Shown in pieces: positions 26,430-36,693 of a stretch of 64,000 nt of DNA. The first letter of the stretch is position 1. Each line of letters starts with the position of its first letter. Made by a program: the position numbers and the translations under genes. The stretch is from the NCBI GenBank assembly GCA_001695595.3, contig MBPM02000004.1:992001-1056000 (forward strand), given 5' to 3'. Under the pieces are notes generated by a model. The model was not told where the DNA came from and searched no databases. It worked only from the letters and a program-made list of their open reading frames with translations. The DNA comes from Plasmopara viticola. Lineage: Eukaryota > Oomycota > Peronosporomycetes > Peronosporales > Peronosporaceae.

Positions 26430-27965
26430 ACCTGATTCATGCAAAAGGGACTGTTTCTCGAGTAATAAAGTCCTGCGCTTTCGGCTATGTGTGCAGCGAC
26501 ACTCGAACTGATTCAATACGGGCGTCTTCTTTCTACAATTCTTTCACCATTTTAGCCACGGGGTGCGCAATGTTTCTTCATTCGGCCACTTGTTTAGCAT
26601 CAAGATATCACATCGATGATGGCTCTTTCAATACTGTTCGTTTCTTCAAGCCTATAACATACCACGGGAGTTTTAAATCCAATCTTGATAATCGCAACAT
26701 TAAACCAGATCTTAGTAAGTGCAACATCTACATTTTCAGAAGCAAGAGTATTTAAATAGACTTCTGTTTTGGCTTTGGGCGGTAAGAGTCGAAAAGGTGC
26801 ACTGTTTGCGAATTTCTTTACGTTGAGTGCTGAACTACTGACAAACTTTATAGCGCTCGTCTGTATACCTAACTTTCTGAAGAGCATTCCCACTCAATCA
26901 AAGGAATGCACAGTATTCAGCAAGTCGAACACTGTATCACCATTAAATGGCCTCGTTTGCATGTATGCAGCGACAAACGAATTTTCCGTCGCAAATGTGA
27001 AAACCTTATTCGACGTGATGTTCTCGCTTAAAGTATTAGGCTCTTAGAATGTGTAGAGAAAGCCTCTGCCATAACCCCGCAAAGATGTTGCAAGGCTTCC
27101 GTTTCGTGTTCCACATCCCTCAACACGTGCTCAAGCGCAATAAACTTAAACATTTCCTTTGCACGTGGCACCAACATTGTTAACAGTTGTATTAGGATAA
27201 AGTCGCCAACGGTTAAACGCAAAGCACCATGCATCCAGCTCGTAATACTTGGAAATCAAATTGGTGACCATGTACGTCAGCATATCTGGAGCAAAGCTAA
27301 TAAAGGCGGCTCGTGCCGACAAGAGGGTCACCGCATACATATAAGGATGAGATAGAATTTATCGTGATGCGATTATTTCATTTTTGAATCCACTTGGGGT
27401 TTAATGTGACTTACCAAAAGATTCAAAATCTCCTTGTTGTCGAATGCTGCGTTGCTCAAAGCCGTGCTGTCCATTGCCTGAGACCTACAATATAGCGAAA
27501 CCACAACAGAAACTTGGGGTTGTGACGCATTGTGACAATGTACAAGAGATACTTTCAGTTTTTATGTACAAGAACACAGTCTTTAGGTTTACTCGTTGTT
27601 CTAGCATCCATCTGTCCGCTTTCTTATTTGTTAAATTCCAATGCACATGCTCTAATTAATTAGCAATATCTCCCGTACTTGCTTGCGTTCCCAGCGCCGG
27701 CTCGTTCCTTAGTTTGCTCGATGAATTTGCAGTTGTCTTGACTTCTTTTTAGAATATGGATCGACCATGTGCACGGCCGAGTGACTTATAAATCCACACG
27801 ATGATTACCTCTTGCTATATCGATTTTTTTGCCATCAAAAGACAACTTATCTCTGTCTCGCAACCCATCGATAATGTCTGCTTTCGTTAAGATGATGGCG
27901 TTTGTCGTTGCAGATTTCGTGGCGTCCAATGTGTCCGTCATCTAATCATGTCTAGCATGCGAGAT
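26430..27965 (-). pseudogene. ψ2: heavily decayed effector paralogue
   Basis: This is a minus-strand relative of eff3 in fragments. Recognisable stretches are the C-terminal basic region at about 26478, the segment around 26880-27000 (close to eff3 60240-60340), the ALEHVL segment near 27130, the MLTYMVT segment near 27280, the MSHDP region near 27520 and the VHMVDP region near 27765. The frame changes between all of them and there are several short deletions. The signal peptide is not recognisable, though a relic of the ERMGTL region lies near 27940. It is older than ψ1. Not functional. Confidence 0.85.
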
Positions 27966-29000
27966 AATGTAAAAGAAGCACCCACTTTCAAAGGATAATG
28001 GTATTTTTTTGCGAAGATGAGCAGATACATGCCTGCTCTTGAGACGTTGCACTTTGAAGTGAAAGTGACAAAGTCGACATGGATTTTGCAGCTCCTTCGA
28101 AACAAAGGACGGTTCTATGCCACCAGATAACAGAAAAGCCTTTTTGCACAGTTAAGATGCTCAGAACTGGTACTTAAGCTTTCCCAATCAAATTACATTA
28201 ACTTCCATTCGGGCGGTGGATGAAGCGCGATCTGTAATCGAATAGCGTAAAGAAAACGCCTGAAATCGGTACGTATATAATTCACCATCGATTTAGGTTT
28301 TTAGATTCTCATCGATCATAGATCACAATCGTTGCTGCTTTAAAGCAGCCAAGTGTAGCGCATTTAGTCAGTTGCGTGTGCGAAACCAACGTCAGGTACG
28401 CAGCAGCGACGAAGGAGAGGAAATATCCAATTAAAAATAGGCTTATTGACCTAATGTTTGTATCGAGTAGTGCCGACAGCAATATATATTTAGTCAGAAA
28501 ATTTTTACAGAAGGAGCTGCTGCAGGACTACAGCCACGGTCGTATTATCCAGCAGCCTGGTCTCAAAAGAAAAAGTTGGCCGAGGTACTATAACGCACCG
28601 TATGATTTCTAATGGGTTGCTGCAAACTGACCTGTAATAAAAAATGCATTATTGAAGTAGGTGATTGGGCAACAACGGTAACGAAGTCGCTGCCTTGAAG
28701 ACCTAGCCAGCGTACTGCTTCTCGTACGCAGTCTATATTTTTAATCAAAACGTCTGTGCCCGCCAGTATTGTGTTGCTAATTTCCGTCCAAAGTCGCCGC
28801 CATTTTGCTTGCCGACCAGGCTCGTTTAAGATTATACACCTAAATTTCAGGTGTCAGATTTGTGAAAGCAGACAACTGCTTTTTTCATTTTTGCTATTAA
28901 TCGAAAATCAACAGCGCGTGTCGCACATCCTGACAGAGCATACGAAACACATTTAGTATTGTAACGTGTACATATAGACATAAAAAAATCGCCTTTTAAT
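27966..29000. other. Diverged flank next to ψ2
   Basis: The first 100 bases keep traces of the effector upstream region (tttcaaagga near 27987). From about 28310 the sequence matches the distal part of the unit in plus orientation: 28320 with 5035, 28440 with 5165, 28500 with 44490 (the gctgctgcagga segment). An ancient rearranged unit fragment is therefore attached directly to the promoter side of ψ2. No gene is supported. Confidence 0.55.
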
Positions 29001-29115
29001 GAGCCCGAAAACTGGAAGGTTGCTGTTGCTTCCTCTTAGTCTCATGGGAGTGATTAGATACTCAAATAGACTATCTGGGGTCGAAAAAGCGGTAGATGGG
29101 ATATTTGCTACATGC

Positions 29116-29224
29116 AGTCATTGGTTCTCGTGGATGGACCTACTTTGAGTTATGTATCAGATAATATGTATCAGATAATCTGATACAGAACTCAAAGTAG
29201 GTCCATCCACGAGAACCAATGACT
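29116..29224. repeat. Perfect 36-nt inverted repeat with internal direct repeats
   Basis: The arms 29116-29151 and 29189-29224 are perfect reverse complements of 36 nt. The 37-nt spacer holds two direct copies of atgtatcagataat (29152-29165 and 29166-29179) and an inverted partial copy (ctgataca). It could form a long hairpin or cruciform. No transposon ends or target duplications are recognised. Confidence 0.85.
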
Positions 29225-29439
29225 CCCGAACATGGCGTCAAAGTATCTTTCCTTCGTGTTATCGGTATTGCCGGCAAGATTGTCGCTAGATATTGCTGTG
29301 CAAAGTGGACCAGCCTATAGGCTTATTGACCCAAAGCGTTGGTGCAGAAAAGTCAGGCGTACTCTGTCACTTAATTCTGCTTAAACCATAACTTTGGTCC
29401 ATTCTTGTATTGTCTTGCATTTTCAAGGACTTTGCGCCA

Positions 29440-30165
29440 TTATTTGACGGATATAGGCTTGGCCCCATGCTTGGACAGACTCTCTTTTACTGAACGTGTC
29501 TCGCTAAGAAGATCTGTCTGAGATACTGTATTCGCATACTTGCGTAATTTAACATCGAGTGAGCCCCATTTTTGACTTTTGAGGCGCTCAGCCTTTTCAA
29601 AATTATGCGGGTTAATGACGAAGTCAGATTTACTGTCTTTGTCGTGACACAAAATTTCCAGAAAGAAATTAGCCAAAATGACGGCCATGGTCGCTTTGTT
29701 ACCAATAGTAATAAAAAAATTCGTGACACTGATTTATTTGAGCCTCGCGTTGTTAGCAGCCCATCTGGCCGGGTATTGATCAGAAGAATTGCCGCTTGGT
29801 GTTCCATGTTGGTGCGAGGGGTCATGTGCCCTGGAATTTCAATTGTCCGCTTCATATCTAAATTTTGCTCATCATACCGATTCTAATAGCTCTTGTAAGG
29901 AACAGGCATGACATAAACATCCCCGATGTATGAGGAATTCGGGCATCTGCAATGTTATGTGCACAATTTGTCGGGGGCGGTGAACAACCTGATTGTAATT
30001 AAGGTCGACTTGCATCTCCTCATGTTTGGTCATTTCAAATTCGAGTCGCTCCATCAAGTCTGATAATACACCGTTGAGTCTACATCCATTTTCGATGAAG
30101 ACGGTTACGGGTCTTTCTTGATCATTTCTAAAATGATCAAAAGAGGTCCGTAACCGTCCTTACTT
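29440..30165 (-). pseudogene. Unknown decayed gene fragments
   Basis: Successive minus-strand frames look protein-like but are broken by frameshifts. One frame runs from about 30160 through VTVFIENGCRLNG to about 29872. Another contains MTPRTNMEHQAAILLINTRP (29855 downwards). A third contains ANFFLEILCHDKDSK, EKAERLKSQKWGS and ends at 29440. The composition (charged, helix-prone, few stops in one direction) suggests one decayed gene. I do not recognise the family. A further piece may lie at 30276-30476. Confidence 0.35.
30100..30158. repeat. 28-nt imperfect inverted repeat
   Basis: The arms 30100-30127 and 30131-30158 pair with four mismatches around a 3-nt loop. The hairpin lies inside the open minus-strand frame of the unknown decayed gene. 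It resembles the quasipalindromes at 6215 and 29116 in form but is older, judging by the mismatches. Confidence 0.75.
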
Positions 30166-30275
30166 GGGCTTCTGCTTCGACTATATCTTATTGTGCACCT
30201 TTCATATAACGATTCGTATCCTTACGGTTCGAAGCGGTGCATCACGAAGATAGGTGGCCGGTAACGCCAAAACTG

Positions 30276-30476
30276 TTACATATTGTTGATTTTGTCCTGT
30301 CGTCGCTTTTTTCTTTTCCCTCTTGAAAGCGCTGTAATTTCTAAAATCGTGCTTAAATAAGTTTGCAAAGGTTGGAACTCACAAACTTCTGGCCCAAAAC
30401 TTCGTTTATCAAATTCGTCAACATGCTTGTCAGCGAGCATCCTCGCTATGCTAATTCTAAGCCTCTTAAAGCTCAA
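30276..30476 (-). pseudogene. Unknown open fragment with basic C-terminus
   Basis: A 66-codon minus-strand frame contains LRISIARMLADKHVDEFDKR and ends in a basic cluster (RGKRKKRRQDK). The composition looks coding. It may be the upstream part of the decayed gene at 29440-30165, in a different frame. No family is recognised. Confidence 0.25.
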
Positions 30477-30699
30477 AGTTATGATTCGATGTCTCGCGTT
30501 CTATAATTTGTCTTGCTCTGTGAAGTTTACCTCGCCTTGGTATTGTGAGTATCTAAGGGGGAAAAGAAAAGTCGGTAAGTATATTGCATCAGTAAAAGAG
30601 ACAAAAGATGGTAATTCTTGCATAGAGGATTTCATATATGCAGTCGTTTAAGCTTTACAGTGATATATTTTAGAATTTTTCTTAGTGCAAAATCACAAT

Positions 30700-33600
30700 A
30701 CACTTGTTGTTCATATTTTTTTGATTTAAAGCACGATCATGAACGGCAAAACACAACGCACAAGCAGCCGCACCTACGTAACACACCACAGGTGGTTTGG
30801 TGCGCTAGTTTTACAAAACCTTTTTGAGTTCTCAAAAACTGTCACTTAGCTGTATATACTACTTTTGTGGCGCGTTGTTTTTCGGGTATACGAAAAAGAC
30901 TTCGTGTCTGTCGTTTGCGCTTCTTAAGATGCAAGTGATATGACAAAGTAATACAGTTCAGCCATCAACCACCATGTTAGCGAAGTCATGCCTAGAAAAC
31001 CATAAAAGAGTTGAGGCTTACGATAGATAGGCAGTAAATGCTGTGTATTTATTTACTTAATTGCTATATAGCTCGTACACATTATACTGTAATTAGAAAG
31101 AGCTAGGACAGGCCACCCTATCGGTACTCAAACCGGTTTGCCTGCTGAGGATTGTCTTAAATTATGAAATGCACATACTAAATCATTGATAAGTTGAACA
31201 TCTGTATTAAATAAAGTAGTATTTGAACTGCAACCTGTTGTACGACCATATATAGTAAAGTGTCGTTAAGAGGACAATGAGCTCCTGCACGACTTCTCTA
31301 TGCAAGATGCTTTGTGACCCTGTGGCAATTAAAATGAGTAGAACTACTTCTCTGCATCTGTCTGATGAAAACATAGCACCTTTGAAAGGAAAGCCGAGCA
31401 AGTGCGCGCCTAAGCCAAATATGGGAGCACTACAATTTGCACGAAGATGAACGTGACAACGATCTGTAACCCTTCCCCTTCAAGTAACTAAATCTCGTTA
31501 ACACCACCGTATGAAGACGCTAAAGATACAATTCTAAGTGCGGGTATTTAGCTCCACACGTAAGTAGCATAGCGTCGGTAACAAAAGTCTGCAAGCAGAT
31601 AAGCAGGGCCTACAAGATACAGTGAAGAATGTAGTATTATTAGGTACGGATAGGAAAACCCGCAACTCTGTAACGTAGATATGCACGACAAAGGAGCTTT
31701 GAGCGAATAACAAAGGATACCTAAGCAATTGGCGACAAAGCTTCGCTAAAAGAATGGTCATGCAATACAATTTCGATCTTGTTTGGCACAGATACTATAT
31801 TCAGAAGGAGAGTTGATAAACTTTACAAGTGCTGGGTTACAGCAAGTGTACTTCTATATTGAGGCAATACTAGATGTGTCAGGAGCACTAGACCTTGAAT
31901 AATTCGAATCTACTAATCACTTGGCTGTTCAAAACAGAAAATTTTGCAGAGACAGTGTCCCTGAAATAGGATTTTTCCCTGAATATGTGATAGGTTCAAC
32001 ATAAACTAAAAAAAAATTAGAAAGAGCCTCATGAGTAGCGTGTGTTGAGCCTTGACATATAATATCAAAATTAGAACCCATCGTTAAAGTATCATGCATT
32101 GTTGGGTTCATTATGAGCATGAACGAGTTGGCATTTTCTTTACAGTTGTTTAACGCAGAATGCTAGTAACAAGTAAAAAATTTCTAATCCCACATTGTGT
32201 CAATTCTTGCCTTTACGCGTAATGCTCACGATCTAATTTTTGAGAAGCTGTTCGCACAATAGGGAAAAGTATGACTTATTTGCCCAAAATTAGGTGTCTA
32301 GTCACGAACATCAATCCAATATTGGCCCTCCTTCCTCATCTAGGATCAAGCCATACTTGTCCATTCTAAAAGTTTATAATGACTATGCTCTCAAACTTCT
32401 AGCTAGGTCTACCTCAACGCCTGGAACCATTTCATTGGCCAGTCGTTGCAGCTCTCTCTTCGAGCGCCTGAACGATTATTTAGGCTGACGGCAGTCGTTT
32501 GTCAGCATGCCAAATTTTGCAACGCACTCGAGTTTATCGAGACTCAATAACACTTTTCATATCCTTATAAACCTGCGCGTACAACCAGCAGCTCACATGA
32601 ATTCTTTAACAGCAGGCAAGCTAAATAAACAAGTACTTATCAGAGGTGGCTTGGCTCAAAAAGGAAGCCTTCTTTAAAAATATCCCTTGTTCGAGACAAG
32701 GATATCTATTATCGTTCTTCTAGGCAGCGTACGTTGCGCCGTGGCTCAGAAATCTTGAACAATTATATATTCGATGTTTTTCTGACAGTATACCCAGATG
32801 TAGTGTCTATAAAAGCACTGACAATTTGCGAGGAGTTGGGCACGAAAACTATCACGTGATAGTGTTAGGCACAAAATCCCGCTCACACGACAAAGATTAC
32901 TTCCACGCAAGCCGTGTGAGTGATGCCTTCTTTGCTGAATAGGCAAAGAATTACATCGTGCGAAAGGTCAAAATCTTTGCCTCCCTCACCGCTTTTTTGG
33001 TTTGAAAGCCAAAAAAAAAGTGGCGACTGGTCCATGCTTTCAACAAGCTGAACAATGTGCGCAAATAGCCATTTTAGGGAAGGCCGTGCTCCTTTAAATA
33101 ATGTCCAAGTATGCACTATACAGTGCTTTGAGTTTGGAAGGTAATTAACTAGAGTTGGCGCCTGACGAATAATCGTCAAAACTCGAATCATTATAGGTGG
33201 CTTAAGCGCAAGATTGACCCATGATTCAGGCACGAAGTTCAAATTCATTATCGAGTAGACTTCGACACGTGATGAAAGTAGACTCTTTAATGTCTTTTTA
33301 ACAAAAATACAGGATTACATATTCCTAGAAGTCAAAGTCTTCGCACTCGTCACCAGCATTCTGTGCTCGTAATCCGAGAGAAACGAGGTGTTTGCCTTTT
33401 GATCGCAATCAGCTAAGATTACAGCGTTGCCTTTACAGGCATCAATTTTGAGTGATAATGTGTTGATTAGCGAAGTATAGGTGCTCCTTTTTATAGTGGC
33501 TAAATTTGGTAAAAGAACTCCCAACTTCGAGTCGAAGATGAATTGGTCACTCTCGCGGCAAATAATACGCCTCATGGTCTACTATGATGATGATTAGTTA

Positions 33601-33960
33601 TGCTACTAAGTCGTTTACGCGTCTCCGTGACGTGCACTTGCCTGAGTTTGGACCGCAACGAGCTTTTGCCCGGGCATTGTTTAAACGACATTGTTTGCAG
33701 TCATTCTGACGATAATCTATCGGCTGTGAGGAATAGTTCAAGGCACCTTTAGTAAGCTTATTTGGATACGCAGATGACAATGTCGTGCTTGCATTTAGAT
33801 AGTATGACTGCTTACAGCAGCCTCGAGGTTCGTGCTGACCCCGAGAAAGTATGATTTTTCTCTACTCTACAACCTCAAATGTGAAGCTGCAGGTTTCTCT
33901 AGCTGTATAGGTTTTACAGGCCTCACAGAGCATTTCTTTAAATTATAAGAAACAGTATCA
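30700..33960 (+). repeat. Old, diverged flanking unit copy G
   Basis: Scattered blocks keep the order of unit copy A or C: 30910-31020 (C 16945-17060), 31690-31770 (A 3775-3845), 32720-32820 (A 6560-6650), 33330-33400 (A 6815-6870), 33490-33660 (A 6990-7135) and 33790-33950 (C 21830-21990). Divergence is high and several segments are missing. No gene is supported. Confidence 0.6.
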
Positions 33961-34283
33961 GTCTCGGAAAAGGTTTTGGTGACGACCTCCTTCCAAGCGC
34001 GGGGGCTAATGCTCGCGCGCTTCGGGCAGGTGCTCTCGGGCATCTGCAGGTCTCTAACGAGTCTCACCCTCGACGCGACGGTGTCCAGCACCAGGCCACC
34101 TGGGCTCTAACCAAGTCAGAGCAAAAAAAAATGGAAGACCCTCACGACCTCGGTGCTGGATGCACTGCCCGCCGAACGAGACCCGACGTATGCGGACACC
34201 ACTCTATGCCGTGGACTAGCCAGACTGAGCCTAGCACGTGCATGATCTGGCAACGCGATAACGTAATACATTACATTACATTT
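33961..34283 (+). mobile_element. Short internally deleted LINE derivative (SIDE 1)
   Basis: The element is about 0.32 kb and made of three pieces of the LINE seen at 15451 and 58177. They are the 5' end (about 145 bases to the tccagcaccagg segment), a 27-base middle piece (gccacctgggctctaaccaa region) and the 3' end from the atggaagaccctca segment to the tail acattacatt. Flanking copies of cagtatca (33953-33960 and 34284-34291) form an 8-bp target duplication. It has no coding capacity. Confidence 0.9.
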
Positions 34284-36600
34284 CAGTATCATTTGGCGTG
34301 CACAGATGGCTCGCTCATACAATTTGGATTTAGGTGACTCCTTTTTATTACCCAAATATAATATTCTTCTTAATTTGCATGATGTTTCACCTAGTGGTCG
34401 TCCAGACTAAATAATTTTCTCGGTTTTCAAATCATATTGGCGGTCTCATGGGTGGCCGACTGGGTATGTGAAGACCAGGAAATTCGTGAGTCTAAAGATT
34501 ATCTCTGGCTTGCCAAATGCTGACCACATTTTGGAAGTCGTGGCGTATGTGAGCCGTCTTAGGAATATGGATCATTTAGCAACACTTCTGATCAGAACTA
34601 ATGGAGAGCAAATAGCGATGATATTTGAGGACTCACTGATAAATAACAAGACGCACTAATTGATAGTGATGAGGCCTGCGATTTCCGATGCAATCTGGCA
34701 AACCCTTTTACGCCTGCTCGCTTGCTGATGCATAATAGATTCTATATAAACGATTGGCTAAATTCTCTTGTGCTTAAAGCTATATTTCGTAGCCAGTGCA
34801 CTGATGAACCACATTCGAGAACCTACAAATCCTTTTTAATGAGATAAGCCATGAATGTGGTCAAACTTTGCAAGATTCATGCTTAATGTTATCAGCAGCA
34901 ATTAAAAGTGTGCGGTTTTAAATGCTTAAATGCGCAAAAGAAGGAGATTACTACAAAGAATTTCTGAATAGAGAAGTAGTAACATAAACGTTCGGTAAAT
35001 ACGAATGAGGAGGGGTAAATGTACATATTATTTTCGTCTGTGATATGTCACAAAGGGTCAAAGTATGGAAGATGTAGGTGCTTGCTTTCACCAAAGCGAT
35101 ATTTCCTGATTATGTGAAAAAGTATTTCACTGACATGGATTATACGGATCAAGTGGTGCTACCAATAAACTTTTGTCTTCTCTAAAAGTGCCTAAATAAT
35201 CTGGTGCAATGATCCAGGGATAGCTGATCAAATGACCGTCCATCGTATACATTAGGCTGTAACATAATGATACAGGAGGTGTCTGAAAAACATTTTCGCT
35301 ACTTACACACAGTCTTTAAGTATGCACAATGCAAACGCTTGCGGTGCTGAATTATTCACTATATATATGCAGGATTTCAGTAGCTTAACACGAAAGGGCG
35401 TCATTTGCAATGTTATGAATACACTCAATAGTACGTATTCACGTTTGTATTACTATTTGCCATGTGGAAATATCTAGTTTTTATAAGTATAAGGAGAAAA
35501 AACGCATTTGAGTGAATTGGCACAAGGCTCGCCTACGAAAGCTGTGCTTGTTCTACAACCATTTGGCCAAAAAATTCAGGGCAGACGGCGAATGCACTGA
35601 GCAGATCTTAGCTACTTGAGACTCGATGCGGCTGTTATATGCTGACAAGTGTATTCATGTGTTTCGGGAATCGAAAAAGCTAGTGAAGCTTTTAAATTAC
35701 ATCGTCTTCGAAGACTTGCTTGTATGGAGCACTCGACGCAGCTCTGCGACAATGCGATTGTTCCGTGCATCGATCGTGCTAGTGCAGATACGAGCACCGT
35801 TTGGCCCCATCCCCCATTTTAATTGCTTGGTACTGGATAGCGAGCTGAGCTGGGCAGCAGAAGGGGAATATTGCTGTTACCACCTCCTGACAAACTGTGC
35901 AATAGACAGATCCAGGCGCTCGCATTTTCGTCGATAAATCTTGAGCAGACAAAAAAAAAATTTAATCCAGCTACTTTAAATCAAAACGGTCGCTTGGTAT
36001 CATCGGGCTCTAGATAGCGTACAGACAGCATGCCATTTTGCAACTGCAATTTCTCACGTAGCTTGTCGAAGTTGCTGCCTTTGTAGTACTGCAGCGATGG
36101 CCACTACTTTCCTGTTGCTACCTTCGTTCTCTTAATCAGTACGAAGTATCGTCGTTTCCACCTTTTCCTAAAAGCTCTCAAGTTAATTTAAATTTTCGCA
36201 AACTAGACTCTTATTCATATACGTACATGACATTTGCCTGCTTGTGAAGCCAGCCACTGCGAACAAACTCTCGGTCAACAAGTATAGACGACGAGCTTTC
36301 CGTTTATCTTTGCGTGTTGTTGTTCGAATTACCTAACATTGACTCAGTATCTCTTGTAGAAATACTCATAAAGTATCTTGATCTGGTACGTGAATTGACT
36401 TGTCAATAGGAATTCCTCGCCTAGCCGAATTTCTCCACGAAAACAATTAACTGCCCGACTGTCGCTGGATTCGTTGTGCGTCTTCTCTAGCCTGCAGCAT
36501 CGGCACAGATTCGTCCTCCTCTGCGTCGTACTCGCCAACCACAAACGTGGCTTTAGCTCCTCCTTCGTCTTCAGTTTTCACTTCGACTTTCACTCGATCC
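34284..36600. other. Gene-free decayed unit sequence left of eff1
   Basis: Blocks at 34880-35420 match 24880-25570. A block at 35540-35610 matches the plus strand at 10500-10580 in copy B (the SAP-like module, here beyond recognition as coding), so part of this region is an old inverted unit fragment. The 63-codon frame at 34468-34659 has no recognisable features. Nothing else is supported. Confidence 0.45.
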
Positions 36601-36693
36601 AAGATAAACTACGTGCAACTCAGATGTTATTACTTTACACAATATTTTTAGGTCACAAAGCAAAAGAGAGATAAAGACAATGAAGGTAGGATA

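Noticed and set aside
29230..29300. Second MULE remnant (similar LAGNT-like segment)
   Set aside because: The similarity to the MULE at 49170 is limited to about 25 bases, and the neighbouring domains cannot be found.
30060..30160. Hfq/Sm-like protein
   Set aside because: Only one strand-like segment resembles the Sm fold. The rest does not fit and the frame is broken.
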